Positions 14,134 to 20,151 of a DNA stretch of 20,151 nucleotides are shown here, piece by piece. The stretch is taken from contig DCIR01000085.1 in assembly GCA_002317155.1 (NCBI GenBank), positions 1 to 20,151 on the forward strand. The letters run 5' to 3'. The position numbers and the translations under genes are program-made. The stretch is from Lachnospiraceae bacterium UBA1721. Lineage in GTDB: Bacteria > Bacillota > Clostridia > Lachnospirales > Lachnospiraceae. Each line of letters starts with the position of its first letter. The first letter of the stretch is position 1. Below the pieces are notes generated by a model. That model saw only the letters and a program-made list of their open reading frames with translations, was not told where the DNA came from and searched no databases.

Positions 14134-16749
14134 ATGGGATTATGGGACACATTTGTAAATAAAGGTTATGACCTTATTATCAAGGAAGAAGAAAAGAAAG
14201 AACGCGAGGCACGTGAGCGCAGAGCACTCGAAAAGGATATGCGTAGCGAACTGTTCAACAGCTATGCTGGATGTAAGCTCAATGATTATGAGGCAAAGCA
14301 CCTGGAGATAATCAGAAAGTATATAGCTGAGTGCACGGTTTTGCTGAAGAGTAACGGCGATTTCCCTATTTCTGAGCCGTGTAAGATAGCGGCATATGGT
14401 CATGGAGTGCGCCATACAATCAAAGGTGGAACCGGATCGGGAGAGGTCAATTCCAGATTCTATGTGAATGTCGAGCAAGGACTTACACATGCCGGATTTG
14501 AGATAACGACGGAAAGATGGCTCAATGCATACGATGAGGTGCTGGAGCTGTCAGCCGCCTCGTTCAAAAAATATATTAAGGAAAAAGCCAAGCTTGAAAA
14601 AATAAGTGTAATCGCAGCAGGAATGGGCGCAGTTATGCCAGAGCCTGATTACAGAAAAATAAGGGTGCTTAACTCAAAAGCCGATAATGCACCTGCAAAG
14701 AAGAATGCAAAAGCTAAAAGTAAAAATAAGGACATTCTCGAGCAGAAGCCTCCGCTTACAATAAGCTACGAGGGTGATGTTGCAATATACGTTCTGAGTC
14801 GTATATCGGGTGAGGGCAATGACAGAAGACTTATCAAGGGCGACTACCGATTAAATGATTCAGAGATAAAAGATATTCTATACTGCAATAAAAAATACAG
14901 AAAGTTTATGCTGGTTGTTAATGCCGGTGGACCTGTCGATCTTTCTCCGGTTATGGAAGTATCCAATATACTGGTTTTTTCACAGCTTGGCGTAGAGATG
15001 GGAAGTGCGTTGGCTGATATTTTGCTTGGCAAGGCTAATCCGTCAGGGAAGCTTACAACCACATGGCTTAAATCGGCGCAGACAGTTATCTTCCCCTTCG
15101 GTGATAAGGATGATACCGAATATGAAGAGGGAATATATGTAGGCTACAGATATTTTGATAAATTCATGGAAGGCAATGATTATCAAAAGATCAAGCAGCC
15201 GCTATTTCCTTTTGGACATGGATTGAGCTATACGACTTTTTCTATCAGCGATGCCGCGATTACAGAGAAGCCTATCATAGACGATAGCGGTAAGTGCATT
15301 GATTCTGAAATAATAGTCACCTGCAAGGTAAAAAATACCGGAAGATTTTCGGGAAAAGAGGTTGTCCAGGTATATGTCTCCGCGCCTAATGATGACAGTG
15401 CGGTTATAGACAAGCCGTACCAGGTTCTGGCTGCATTTGCCAAGACCGGTGAACTGGCACCCAATCAGGCTGAAAAAATCAGCGCATCTTTTAGCTTAAA
15501 ATCAATAGCATCCTTTGATGAAGAAAGAGAAAGCTTCTTACTTGAGGGCGGCGACTACATAATAAGAGTTGGTAACAGCAGCAGAAATACTGAGGTGATC
15601 GGTAAGAGACATCTGCGTCAGAGTACATATTTTCCTATAGAGCGCAAGGATAATTATGAGCGTATAGCGGTTAATCCAATTGTGGCATCGCTCAGTGACG
15701 AAGAGCTTGCGTATCTAAGCATAGGAGCCTTTAGTCCGGCAGGAATGATAGGAAGCGTAATCGGAGAAGCTGCGACTCATGTGGCCGGGGCAGCAGGTGA
15801 GTCCTGTGGTCTGTACGAAAAGAAGGGCCTTAAGCCTATAATAATGGCAGACGGACCTGCGGGTATCAGAATCGCCAAAGAATATTTTGTGGATGAAAAG
15901 GGCAAGATTAACAGTCTGGGTCCCGCTATCCCGGGATTTGTAAGTGATTATCTTCCTAAGCCTGTAGTGCAGGCTGTCAATTCTATGAGAAAAAAGCCTA
16001 AGGAAGGGCAGGAGATACTTAACCAGTACACAACAGCACTTCCGATAGCTACAGCAATAGCGCAGAGCTGGAATCTTGATTTTGCTCAAAAATGCGGTGA
16101 TATTGTGGGCGCGGAGATGGAGAAGTTCGGAATTCATCTCTGGCTTGCACCTGCGCTTAACATTCACAGAAACGTGTTGTGCGGACGTAATTATGAATAC
16201 TATTCTGAGGATCCGCTGATAAGCGGTAAGTTTGCGGCAGCTATGACCTGTGGAGTGCAGCAGCATTCGGGATGTGGAGTTACTGTTAAGCATTTTCTCG
16301 CGAATAATCAGGAAAATAACAGATACTGTAATAACAGTGTGGTATCTGAAAGAGCACTCAGAGAGATTTATCTGAAGGGATTCGAGATATGCGTTAAGGA
16401 AGCCGCGCCGGTGGCTTTGATGACCAGCTACAACCTGCTTAATGGAGAGCATACCTCGGAGAGTAGACGTTTTGTGTCAGATATTCTCAGAGGAGAGTGG
16501 GGCTATAAGGGAATAGTAATGACAGACTGGATTACCGGTGGAGGACTGATGACTGCCAATGACTGTAAATATGGTGGTCCTGAACCCTGGAAGGTTATAG
16601 CGGCCGGTACAGAGCTGTTTATGCCCGGAAGTAAAAAAGACTACGACAATCTGCTTGCTGCCATGAGAAGTGGTAAGATTTCACGCCGACAGGTAGAGAT
16701 TAATGCGACACGATTATGGGATACGGCTGATAGATTGAATAAAAAGTAA
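14134..16749 (+). CDS. Domain-permuted GH3 beta-glycosidase (C domain, FnIII, then TIM barrel)
   Basis: Retaining beta-glycosidase, probably beta-glucosidase or beta-xylosidase on imported oligosaccharides. The 871-residue protein has no signal peptide. Domains run opposite to ordinary GH3: a charged coiled helix (15-40), the alpha/beta sandwich (about 50-350) with TIKGGTGSGEVNSR and ISGEGNDRR, a fibronectin-III-like domain (about 370-490), then the TIM barrel (about 530-871). The barrel carries DGPAGIR, KHFLANNQENNR and nucleophile D798 in GIVMTDW. E227 in SGEG is the expected acid/base. Known examples of this order include rumen BglA enzymes of Butyrivibrio fibrisolvens and Ruminococcus albus. 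Odd: a Lys/Ala-rich insertion at about 181-206 inside the sandwich. The ribosome site is weak. The gene probably shares a transcript with the phosphatase. Substrate is not readable. Confidence 0.9.
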   Translation: MGLWDTFVNKGYDLIIKEEEKKEREARERRALEKDMRSELFNSYAGCKLNDYEAKHLEIIRKYIAECTVLLKSNGDFPISEPCKIAAYGHGVRHTIKGGTGSGEVNSRFYVNVEQGLTHAGFEITTERWLNAYDEVLELSAASFKKYIKEKAKLEKISVIAAGMGAVMPEPDYRKIRVLNSKADNAPAKKNAKAKSKNKDILEQKPPLTISYEGDVAIYVLSRISGEGNDRRLIKGDYRLNDSEIKDILYCNKKYRKFMLVVNAGGPVDLSPVMEVSNILVFSQLGVEMGSALADILLGKANPSGKLTTTWLKSAQTVIFPFGDKDDTEYEEGIYVGYRYFDKFMEGNDYQKIKQPLFPFGHGLSYTTFSISDAAITEKPIIDDSGKCIDSEIIVTCKVKNTGRFSGKEVVQVYVSAPNDDSAVIDKPYQVLAAFAKTGELAPNQAEKISASFSLKSIASFDEERESFLLEGGDYIIRVGNSSRNTEVIGKRHLRQSTYFPIERKDNYERIAVNPIVASLSDEELAYLSIGAFSPAGMIGSVIGEAATHVAGAAGESCGLYEKKGLKPIIMADGPAGIRIAKEYFVDEKGKINSLGPAIPGFVSDYLPKPVVQAVNSMRKKPKEGQEILNQYTTALPIATAIAQSWNLDFAQKCGDIVGAEMEKFGIHLWLAPALNIHRNVLCGRNYEYYSEDPLISGKFAAAMTCGVQQHSGCGVTVKHFLANNQENNRYCNNSVVSERALREIYLKGFEICVKEAAPVALMTSYNLLNGEHTSESRRFVSDILRGEWGYKGIVMTDWITGGGLMTANDCKYGGPEPWKVIAAGTELFMPGSKKDYDNLLAAMRSGKISRRQVEINATRLWDTADRLNKK

Positions 16750-16874
16750 GAATGAATAACAAAGTAAGAATAAATAGAAAGTAAGATTGAACTGTAAATC
16801 ATAGATTAGCCTAAATCATAGGTAGGAATAAATCATAGTTTAAGCCGAATCAAAATTGAGTAGAAATTGAGTAG
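16743..16874 (+). repeat. Tandem array of diverged 17-bp units with an 11-bp duplication
   Basis: Seven consecutive units of 17 or 18 bases. Three begin AAAGTAAGA (16743, 16761, 16778). Three begin TAAATCATAG (16795, 16812, 16829). One diverged unit starts at 16847. The last part contains AAATTGAGTAG twice in direct tandem (16853-16863, 16864-16874). The first unit overlaps the last codons and stop of the GH3 gene. The array sits just before the TTGACA at 16883-16888. Units are seen directly; role (binding-site array or slippage product) is unknown. Confidence 0.8.
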
Positions 16875-16882
16875 TTATTTAG

Positions 16883-16888
16883 TTGACA
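16883..16888 (+). promoter_or_regulatory. Possible -35 box for the GH114-GH3 gene
   Basis: A perfect TTGACA immediately downstream of the repeat array. At 17 bases the -10 would be AAATTA, which is poor; a TATAAT occurs only four bases after TTGACA. A promoter somewhere in 16883-16945 is required by the gene layout, but the exact one is unclear. Confidence 0.35.
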
Positions 16889-16925
16889 GATATATAATTT
16901 GTATCAAATTAGATATAGAATTATG

Positions 16926-16937
16926 CACATCGATGTG
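16926..16937. promoter_or_regulatory. 12-bp perfect palindrome in the GH114-GH3 leader
   Basis: CACATCGATGTG is its own reverse complement. It lies 10 bases before the terminator stem at 16948. It could be an operator, or an RNA hairpin in the leader transcript. Confidence 0.4.
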
Positions 16938-16947
16938 ATATATTCAA

Positions 16948-16987
16948 TGTAGGATTGTGGGAGAACCTCAATCCTACACATTTTTTT
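16948..16987 (+). terminator. Leader terminator (attenuator) just before the GH114-GH3 start
   Basis: Perfect 10-bp stem TGTAGGATTG / CAATCCTACA, with an inner GG/CC pair and GAGAA loop, then CA and seven T bases (16981-16987). Only 17 bases separate it from the ATG at 17005, and the ribosome site GGTGGA (16991-16996) begins four bases after the T-run. RNA for the next gene must therefore read through it, the arrangement of a transcription attenuator. It would also end read-through from the GH3 gene. Confidence 0.85.
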
Positions 16988-17004
16988 ATTGGTGGACTTA
17001 ACTA

Positions 17005-19065
17005 ATGCAGGATAGTAAATTTGGCAAGGTAATCAGTAGGATTTTACCTTTTGTAGTATTACTTGGTATCTGCGTTGCGATAGCTTTAATTTTTGGAACG
17101 ATTGCTGATAAGCAGTTAGAAAAAAGAGCGGAAGAAGAGCAGCAAATACAGACAGAAAATGATGGAGCGGCGCTCCCGTACGGTGTATTCTTAAACGCCG
17201 ATTCAGAAGTCGCAGACAGTATAACTGGTTATGATACAGTAGTGATTGATGCCCAGTATTTTGAGGCAGAGGATATTACAGCACTTAAGGCAAGCGGGAT
17301 CAAAACCGTATATAGTTATTTGAATGTTGGATCCCTGGAGCAATTCAGGGATTATTATTTTTCATACGAACAGTTCACACTTGATGAGTACGAGAATTGG
17401 GCGGATGAGAAATGGGTAAATGTATCGGCTCCGGAGTGGGCTGCATTTATAGACGAATTGGCAGATGATCTTCTGGCAAAAGGCGTAGACGGTCTATTTG
17501 TCGATAACTGTGATGTTTATTATCAGTATAAAGAAGAAAACATCTACCAGGGACTGGTGGATATTCTTACCGGCCTAAAGGGAAAGGGATGTACGGTAAT
17601 AATCAACGGTGGCGATGTATTTATCTCAGAGACCATAAGCCGAGGTATTGCGGTAGGTGAATGCTTTGACGGTGTAAACCAGGAGTCTGTATATACGTCG
17701 ATAGTGTGGGACGCTGAAGATAATGACAGCACGGATTATGACGGCAAAGTGGTATATGAAAAGTCTGCAGCTGAAGACAGAGAGTATTTTACAGAATATT
17801 TGGATAGCATAGCTGCAGCAGGCGGAGCAGTATATGTGATTGAATACAGCGACTCGGAAGAACTTGCGAAGGAAGCTGCGGAATACAGTGAGGCACATAA
17901 CTGGACTGTATATGTGGCTAGCGGCATCGAGTTAGATGTTGTCAAAAGAGAGATAGAATCTTATGAGAACGTCGAGGTGGTTGAACCGGTTGTGGAGCTC
18001 ACAGAAGAGGAACTGCTCGAAGCGCGAATTGATGAATGGTTAGAGAGTCATACGCTTGAAGAGAGAGTGGCACAGCTTTTTGTTATCACTCCTGAGGCTC
18101 TTGCTACAGATGGTAAGACAATTACTTCACTTAACACTGCACTGACAGATGGAATAAATGAATGTGCTGTGGGGGGATTTATATTTTTCGGAAGAAATCT
18201 TAAAGACCGTGCACAGACTATAGAAATGCTTGGTGATATAGCAGCGTTGTATGAAGATATTGATATGCCGGTTCCGTTCCTTGCAGTAGATGAGGAGGGC
18301 GGACTGGTAGCTCGCATAGGCAATAATCCTGCATTTGATGTGGAATCGACTGTGCCCATGAGTGAAATCGGAGCAACCGGAGATGTTAACTATGCATATC
18401 AGGTTGGTTCTTATATCGGATCATATCTTTATGAGCTCGGATTTAATATGAATATGGCGCCCGATGCGGATGTTCTCAGTAATCCGTCCAACACTGTAAT
18501 CGGTGACAGATCGTTTGGAAGTGACAGCGAGCTTGTGGCAGAGATGGTTATAGCAGAGGCACAGGCGCTCAGCGAGCAGAATATTATTTTTGCAGTTAAG
18601 CATTTCCCGGGACACGGATCTACAGCGGCAGATTCGCATAACGGGTATGCATATACGGACAAGACTTTGGATGAATTATTTGAGTGTGAGCTGATTCCAT
18701 TCCAGAAGGCTATTGACAGTGGAATCGGAGTTATCATGGTAGGACATATTTCGGTTCCCAATATCACGGATGATGATGTACCAAGCAGTCTTTCAGAGTA
18801 TATGATTACCAGTCTGCTCAGAGGAGAGATGGGCTTTGACGGAATAGTTATCACCGATGCCATGAACATGGGGGCGGTTACCAAGCAGTATTCGTCTGCG
18901 GAGGCAGCAGTACTTGCAATCCAAGCGGGAGCAGATATTATCCTGATGCCTGAGGATTTCTATTCAGCTTTTAATGGTCTGTTGGAAGCTGTTGAATCGG
19001 GAGATATCAGTGAAAATAGAATCAATGAGTCTGTTCGCAGAATTTTAAGAGAGAAGTGGCAATAA
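17005..19065 (+). CDS. Membrane-anchored fusion: GH114-like domain plus NagZ-type GH3
   Basis: Probable two-domain extracellular glycosidase. An N-terminal signal anchor (about residues 13-34, Lys/Arg before it, no cleavage or lipobox site) places the rest outside. Residues about 58-308 form a barrel like GH114 endo-alpha-1,4-polygalactosaminidase: PYGVFLNADSEV, VYSYLNVGSLEQFRDYY, and GVDGLFVDNCDVYY with D167 and D170. After an acidic linker (VVEPVVELTEEELLEARID), residues about 345-686 are a NagZ-like GH3 beta-N-acetylhexosaminidase. It has VDEEGGLVARI, the signature KHFPGHGSTAADSHNG (K532, His-Asp acid/base pair D543/H545) and nucleophile D618 in GIVITDAMNMG. GGTGGA lies eight bases before the start. 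The polymer target (galactosaminoglycan, peptidoglycan or exopolysaccharide) is inferred only. The GH3 assignment is firm; the GH114 one is less so. Confidence 0.87.
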   Translation: MQDSKFGKVISRILPFVVLLGICVAIALIFGTIADKQLEKRAEEEQQIQTENDGAALPYGVFLNADSEVADSITGYDTVVIDAQYFEAEDITALKASGIKTVYSYLNVGSLEQFRDYYFSYEQFTLDEYENWADEKWVNVSAPEWAAFIDELADDLLAKGVDGLFVDNCDVYYQYKEENIYQGLVDILTGLKGKGCTVIINGGDVFISETISRGIAVGECFDGVNQESVYTSIVWDAEDNDSTDYDGKVVYEKSAAEDREYFTEYLDSIAAAGGAVYVIEYSDSEELAKEAAEYSEAHNWTVYVASGIELDVVKREIESYENVEVVEPVVELTEEELLEARIDEWLESHTLEERVAQLFVITPEALATDGKTITSLNTALTDGINECAVGGFIFFGRNLKDRAQTIEMLGDIAALYEDIDMPVPFLAVDEEGGLVARIGNNPAFDVESTVPMSEIGATGDVNYAYQVGSYIGSYLYELGFNMNMAPDADVLSNPSNTVIGDRSFGSDSELVAEMVIAEAQALSEQNIIFAVKHFPGHGSTAADSHNGYAYTDKTLDELFECELIPFQKAIDSGIGVIMVGHISVPNITDDDVPSSLSEYMITSLLRGEMGFDGIVITDAMNMGAVTKQYSSAEAAVLAIQAGADIILMPEDFYSAFNGLLEAVESGDISENRINESVRRILREKWQ

Positions 19066-19120
19066 TATATAGCAATAAACATATAGCTATCAGTTCTGGG
19101 GGAAATAGAGAGAAGCAGCA

Positions 19121-19930
19121 ATGAATGTAGGGGCAATAGGGTATAATTACGAGCGTGGAAAAGAATATTGGGAAGACAGAACAGACGGAATAGGCTGTTA
19201 TCTTTTGCTGCTTATTAAATCTGATGGTAGATTTATTATCAACGGTCGAGAGTCTATAGTGAGAAAGCCTTCCTATGTATTGATACGTCCCGACACGGCA
19301 GTAGAGTACGGTTCATACAAAAATGAGTATTGTGAGGACTGGTTGTATTTGCACTTTTCTGAAGAGGATGAGGAATGGGTGAGAAGTCTCGGAATCAAGC
19401 TGGATGAGTGTGTTGAGGTCGGTAATATTCATGAATTCTCATCTCTTGCACTGTCAATGACCTACGAGCATTATCTTACAGATGATTTTCATGAGAAGAT
19501 GGAAGAGAGATATCTGGAGCAGCTTTTTATTCTGTTGGCACGTCGAACCAGCAACGGACATGTTGCAGTGAAGGAAGACTTCAGTGAGAAGGATGTGCGC
19601 TTTAAGGAACTGCGTGTGCGCATGTATCATTATCCCAGAACTATCGGAACCATAGATGAAATTGCGAGTGAACTTAATATCAGTCGCTCGGGCTTACAGC
19701 ATTATTATAAGCAGATGTTTGGGCTACCTTTATCTAAGGATATGATTAATGCAAGGCTTAATTTCTGTGCCACACTGCTCGCTACTACTGACAAATCGCT
19801 TCATGAAATGGCTATAGAGGCGGGGTATCAGAATGAGTTTTACTTCATGAGGCAGTTCAAGGATAAGTATAAGATGACGCCCAGTGAGTATAGACAGATG
19901 TACGAGAGAGAACGTAAGAATAACAGCTAA
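19121..19930 (+). CDS. AraC-family transcriptional regulator
   Basis: Sugar-type regulator of 269 residues: an N-terminal cupin-like sensing domain (about 20-150, with INGRESIVRKPSYVLIRPDT) and a C-terminal double helix-turn-helix. The first HTH includes TIDEIASELNISRSGLQHYY and the second ends with the AraC signature EMAIEAGYQNEFYFMRQFKD followed by KYKMTPSEYRQMY. It starts 55 bases after the GH114-GH3 stop with no terminator between, so it is probably on the same transcript and may regulate this gene or the other glycosidase genes here. The ribosome site is weak (AGAGAGAAG, about six bases upstream, with GGGGGAAA further away). The inducer is unknown. Confidence 0.92.
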   Translation: MNVGAIGYNYERGKEYWEDRTDGIGCYLLLLIKSDGRFIINGRESIVRKPSYVLIRPDTAVEYGSYKNEYCEDWLYLHFSEEDEEWVRSLGIKLDECVEVGNIHEFSSLALSMTYEHYLTDDFHEKMEERYLEQLFILLARRTSNGHVAVKEDFSEKDVRFKELRVRMYHYPRTIGTIDEIASELNISRSGLQHYYKQMFGLPLSKDMINARLNFCATLLATTDKSLHEMAIEAGYQNEFYFMRQFKDKYKMTPSEYRQMYERERKNNS

Positions 19931-19985
19931 AATGCTGTAAAATAGGCTGCTTGGCGGTACAAATATGTTGTTTGCCTGAATAATG

Positions 19986-20014
19986 TTGAAATAGATTCTT
20001 GCACAATTTTATAT
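19986..20014 (+). promoter_or_regulatory. Possible promoter for a gene beyond the window
   Basis: TTGAAA (19986-19991), a 17-base spacer and TTATAT (20009-20014) in AT-rich sequence. Its match is moderate and no downstream gene is visible. The rest of 19931-20151 shows no gene. Confidence 0.3.
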
Positions 20015-20114
20015 AAAAATAATTGTATTATGCATACAAAAGCCCATAAAAAAGGGATATTATTTACTTGCGTCGTTATGAGGGGTGCATAAAAGCATAT
20101 ATCATAGACGTATA

Positions 20115-20135
20115 AAAAGCTACTTAGTAGTTTTT
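20115..20135. terminator. Hairpin with flanking A and T runs near the window end
   Basis: AAAAGCTAC pairs with GTAGTTTTT (one G-T) around a TTA loop. The flanking A- and T-runs would let it act on either strand. It probably ends a short leader or the AraC transcript. Confidence 0.5.
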
Positions 20136-20151
20136 ATCCTTCTGTTAAGAA

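Noticed and set aside
15715..16452. 245-codon open frame on the minus strand
   Set aside because: Antisense shadow of the GH3 TIM barrel, Arg/Ser/Cys/His-rich with no recognisable domain or ribosome site.
14134..16749. GH3 gene as rearranged or broken, because the barrel comes last
   Set aside because: One uninterrupted frame with both catalytic residues; the C-FnIII-N order is an established GH3 variant.
16743..16874. CRISPR array
   Set aside because: Repeats are only 17 bases, contiguous with no unique spacers, degenerate, and there are no cas genes.

Overview
The window reads as a chromosomal segment of an anaerobic, low-to-mid G+C Firmicute of the family Lachnospiraceae. Butyrivibrio or Pseudobutyrivibrio is my best guess. 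The reasons are the dnaK-dnaJ order, an EpsC-type serine acetyltransferase, an ispE/GntR/DUF1934 cluster, strong GGAGG-type ribosome sites, and several plant-cell-wall glycoside hydrolases including a domain-permuted GH3. The genus is an inference; no rRNA or tRNA gene is visible. No insertion sequence, prophage or CRISPR array was seen.

Layout. (1) 1-5824, plus strand, housekeeping: 3' part of dnaK, a hairpin, dnaJ, cysE with its own terminator, then ispE, a FadR-type GntR regulator and a DUF1934 protein packed as a probable operon. It ends at a bidirectional terminator (5884-5911). (2) 5932-7758: an unrecognised single-span membrane protein on the minus strand, divergent from a lipoprotein with a trigger-factor/FKBP-like isomerase domain. 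Both have recognisable promoters, and an 18-bp perfect palindrome lies on the minus-strand -35 box. (3) 7899-10993: a cytoplasmic GH31 (alpha-xylosidase-like), a 108-aa protein made of two copies of one motif, a strong terminator, and a 171-aa conserved hypothetical with its own promoter. (4) 10994-11479: 486 bases without a gene, holding several hairpins and one strong terminator. (5) 11480-19930, a glycan cluster: lipid-anchored GH43-CBM6 (arabinoxylan arabinofuranosidase-like), a Tyr/Ser phosphatase, a cytoplasmic permuted GH3 beta-glycosidase, a membrane-anchored GH114-like plus NagZ-like GH3 fusion, and an AraC-family regulator. (6) 19931-20151: no gene, possible promoter and terminator.

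Working together (inference): the GH43 would remove arabinose from arabinoxylan at the cell surface. Imported oligosaccharides would be finished in the cytoplasm by the GH31 and the permuted GH3. The GH114-GH3 fusion looks aimed at an amino-sugar polymer rather than plant hemicellulose. Its expression seems tightly controlled: a roughly 17-bp tandem-repeat array, a 12-bp palindrome and an intrinsic terminator only 17 nt before the start codon lie upstream, and the AraC-type regulator follows it. These elements, the GH43 internal start site and the duplicated-motif protein after GH31 are the most interesting leads.
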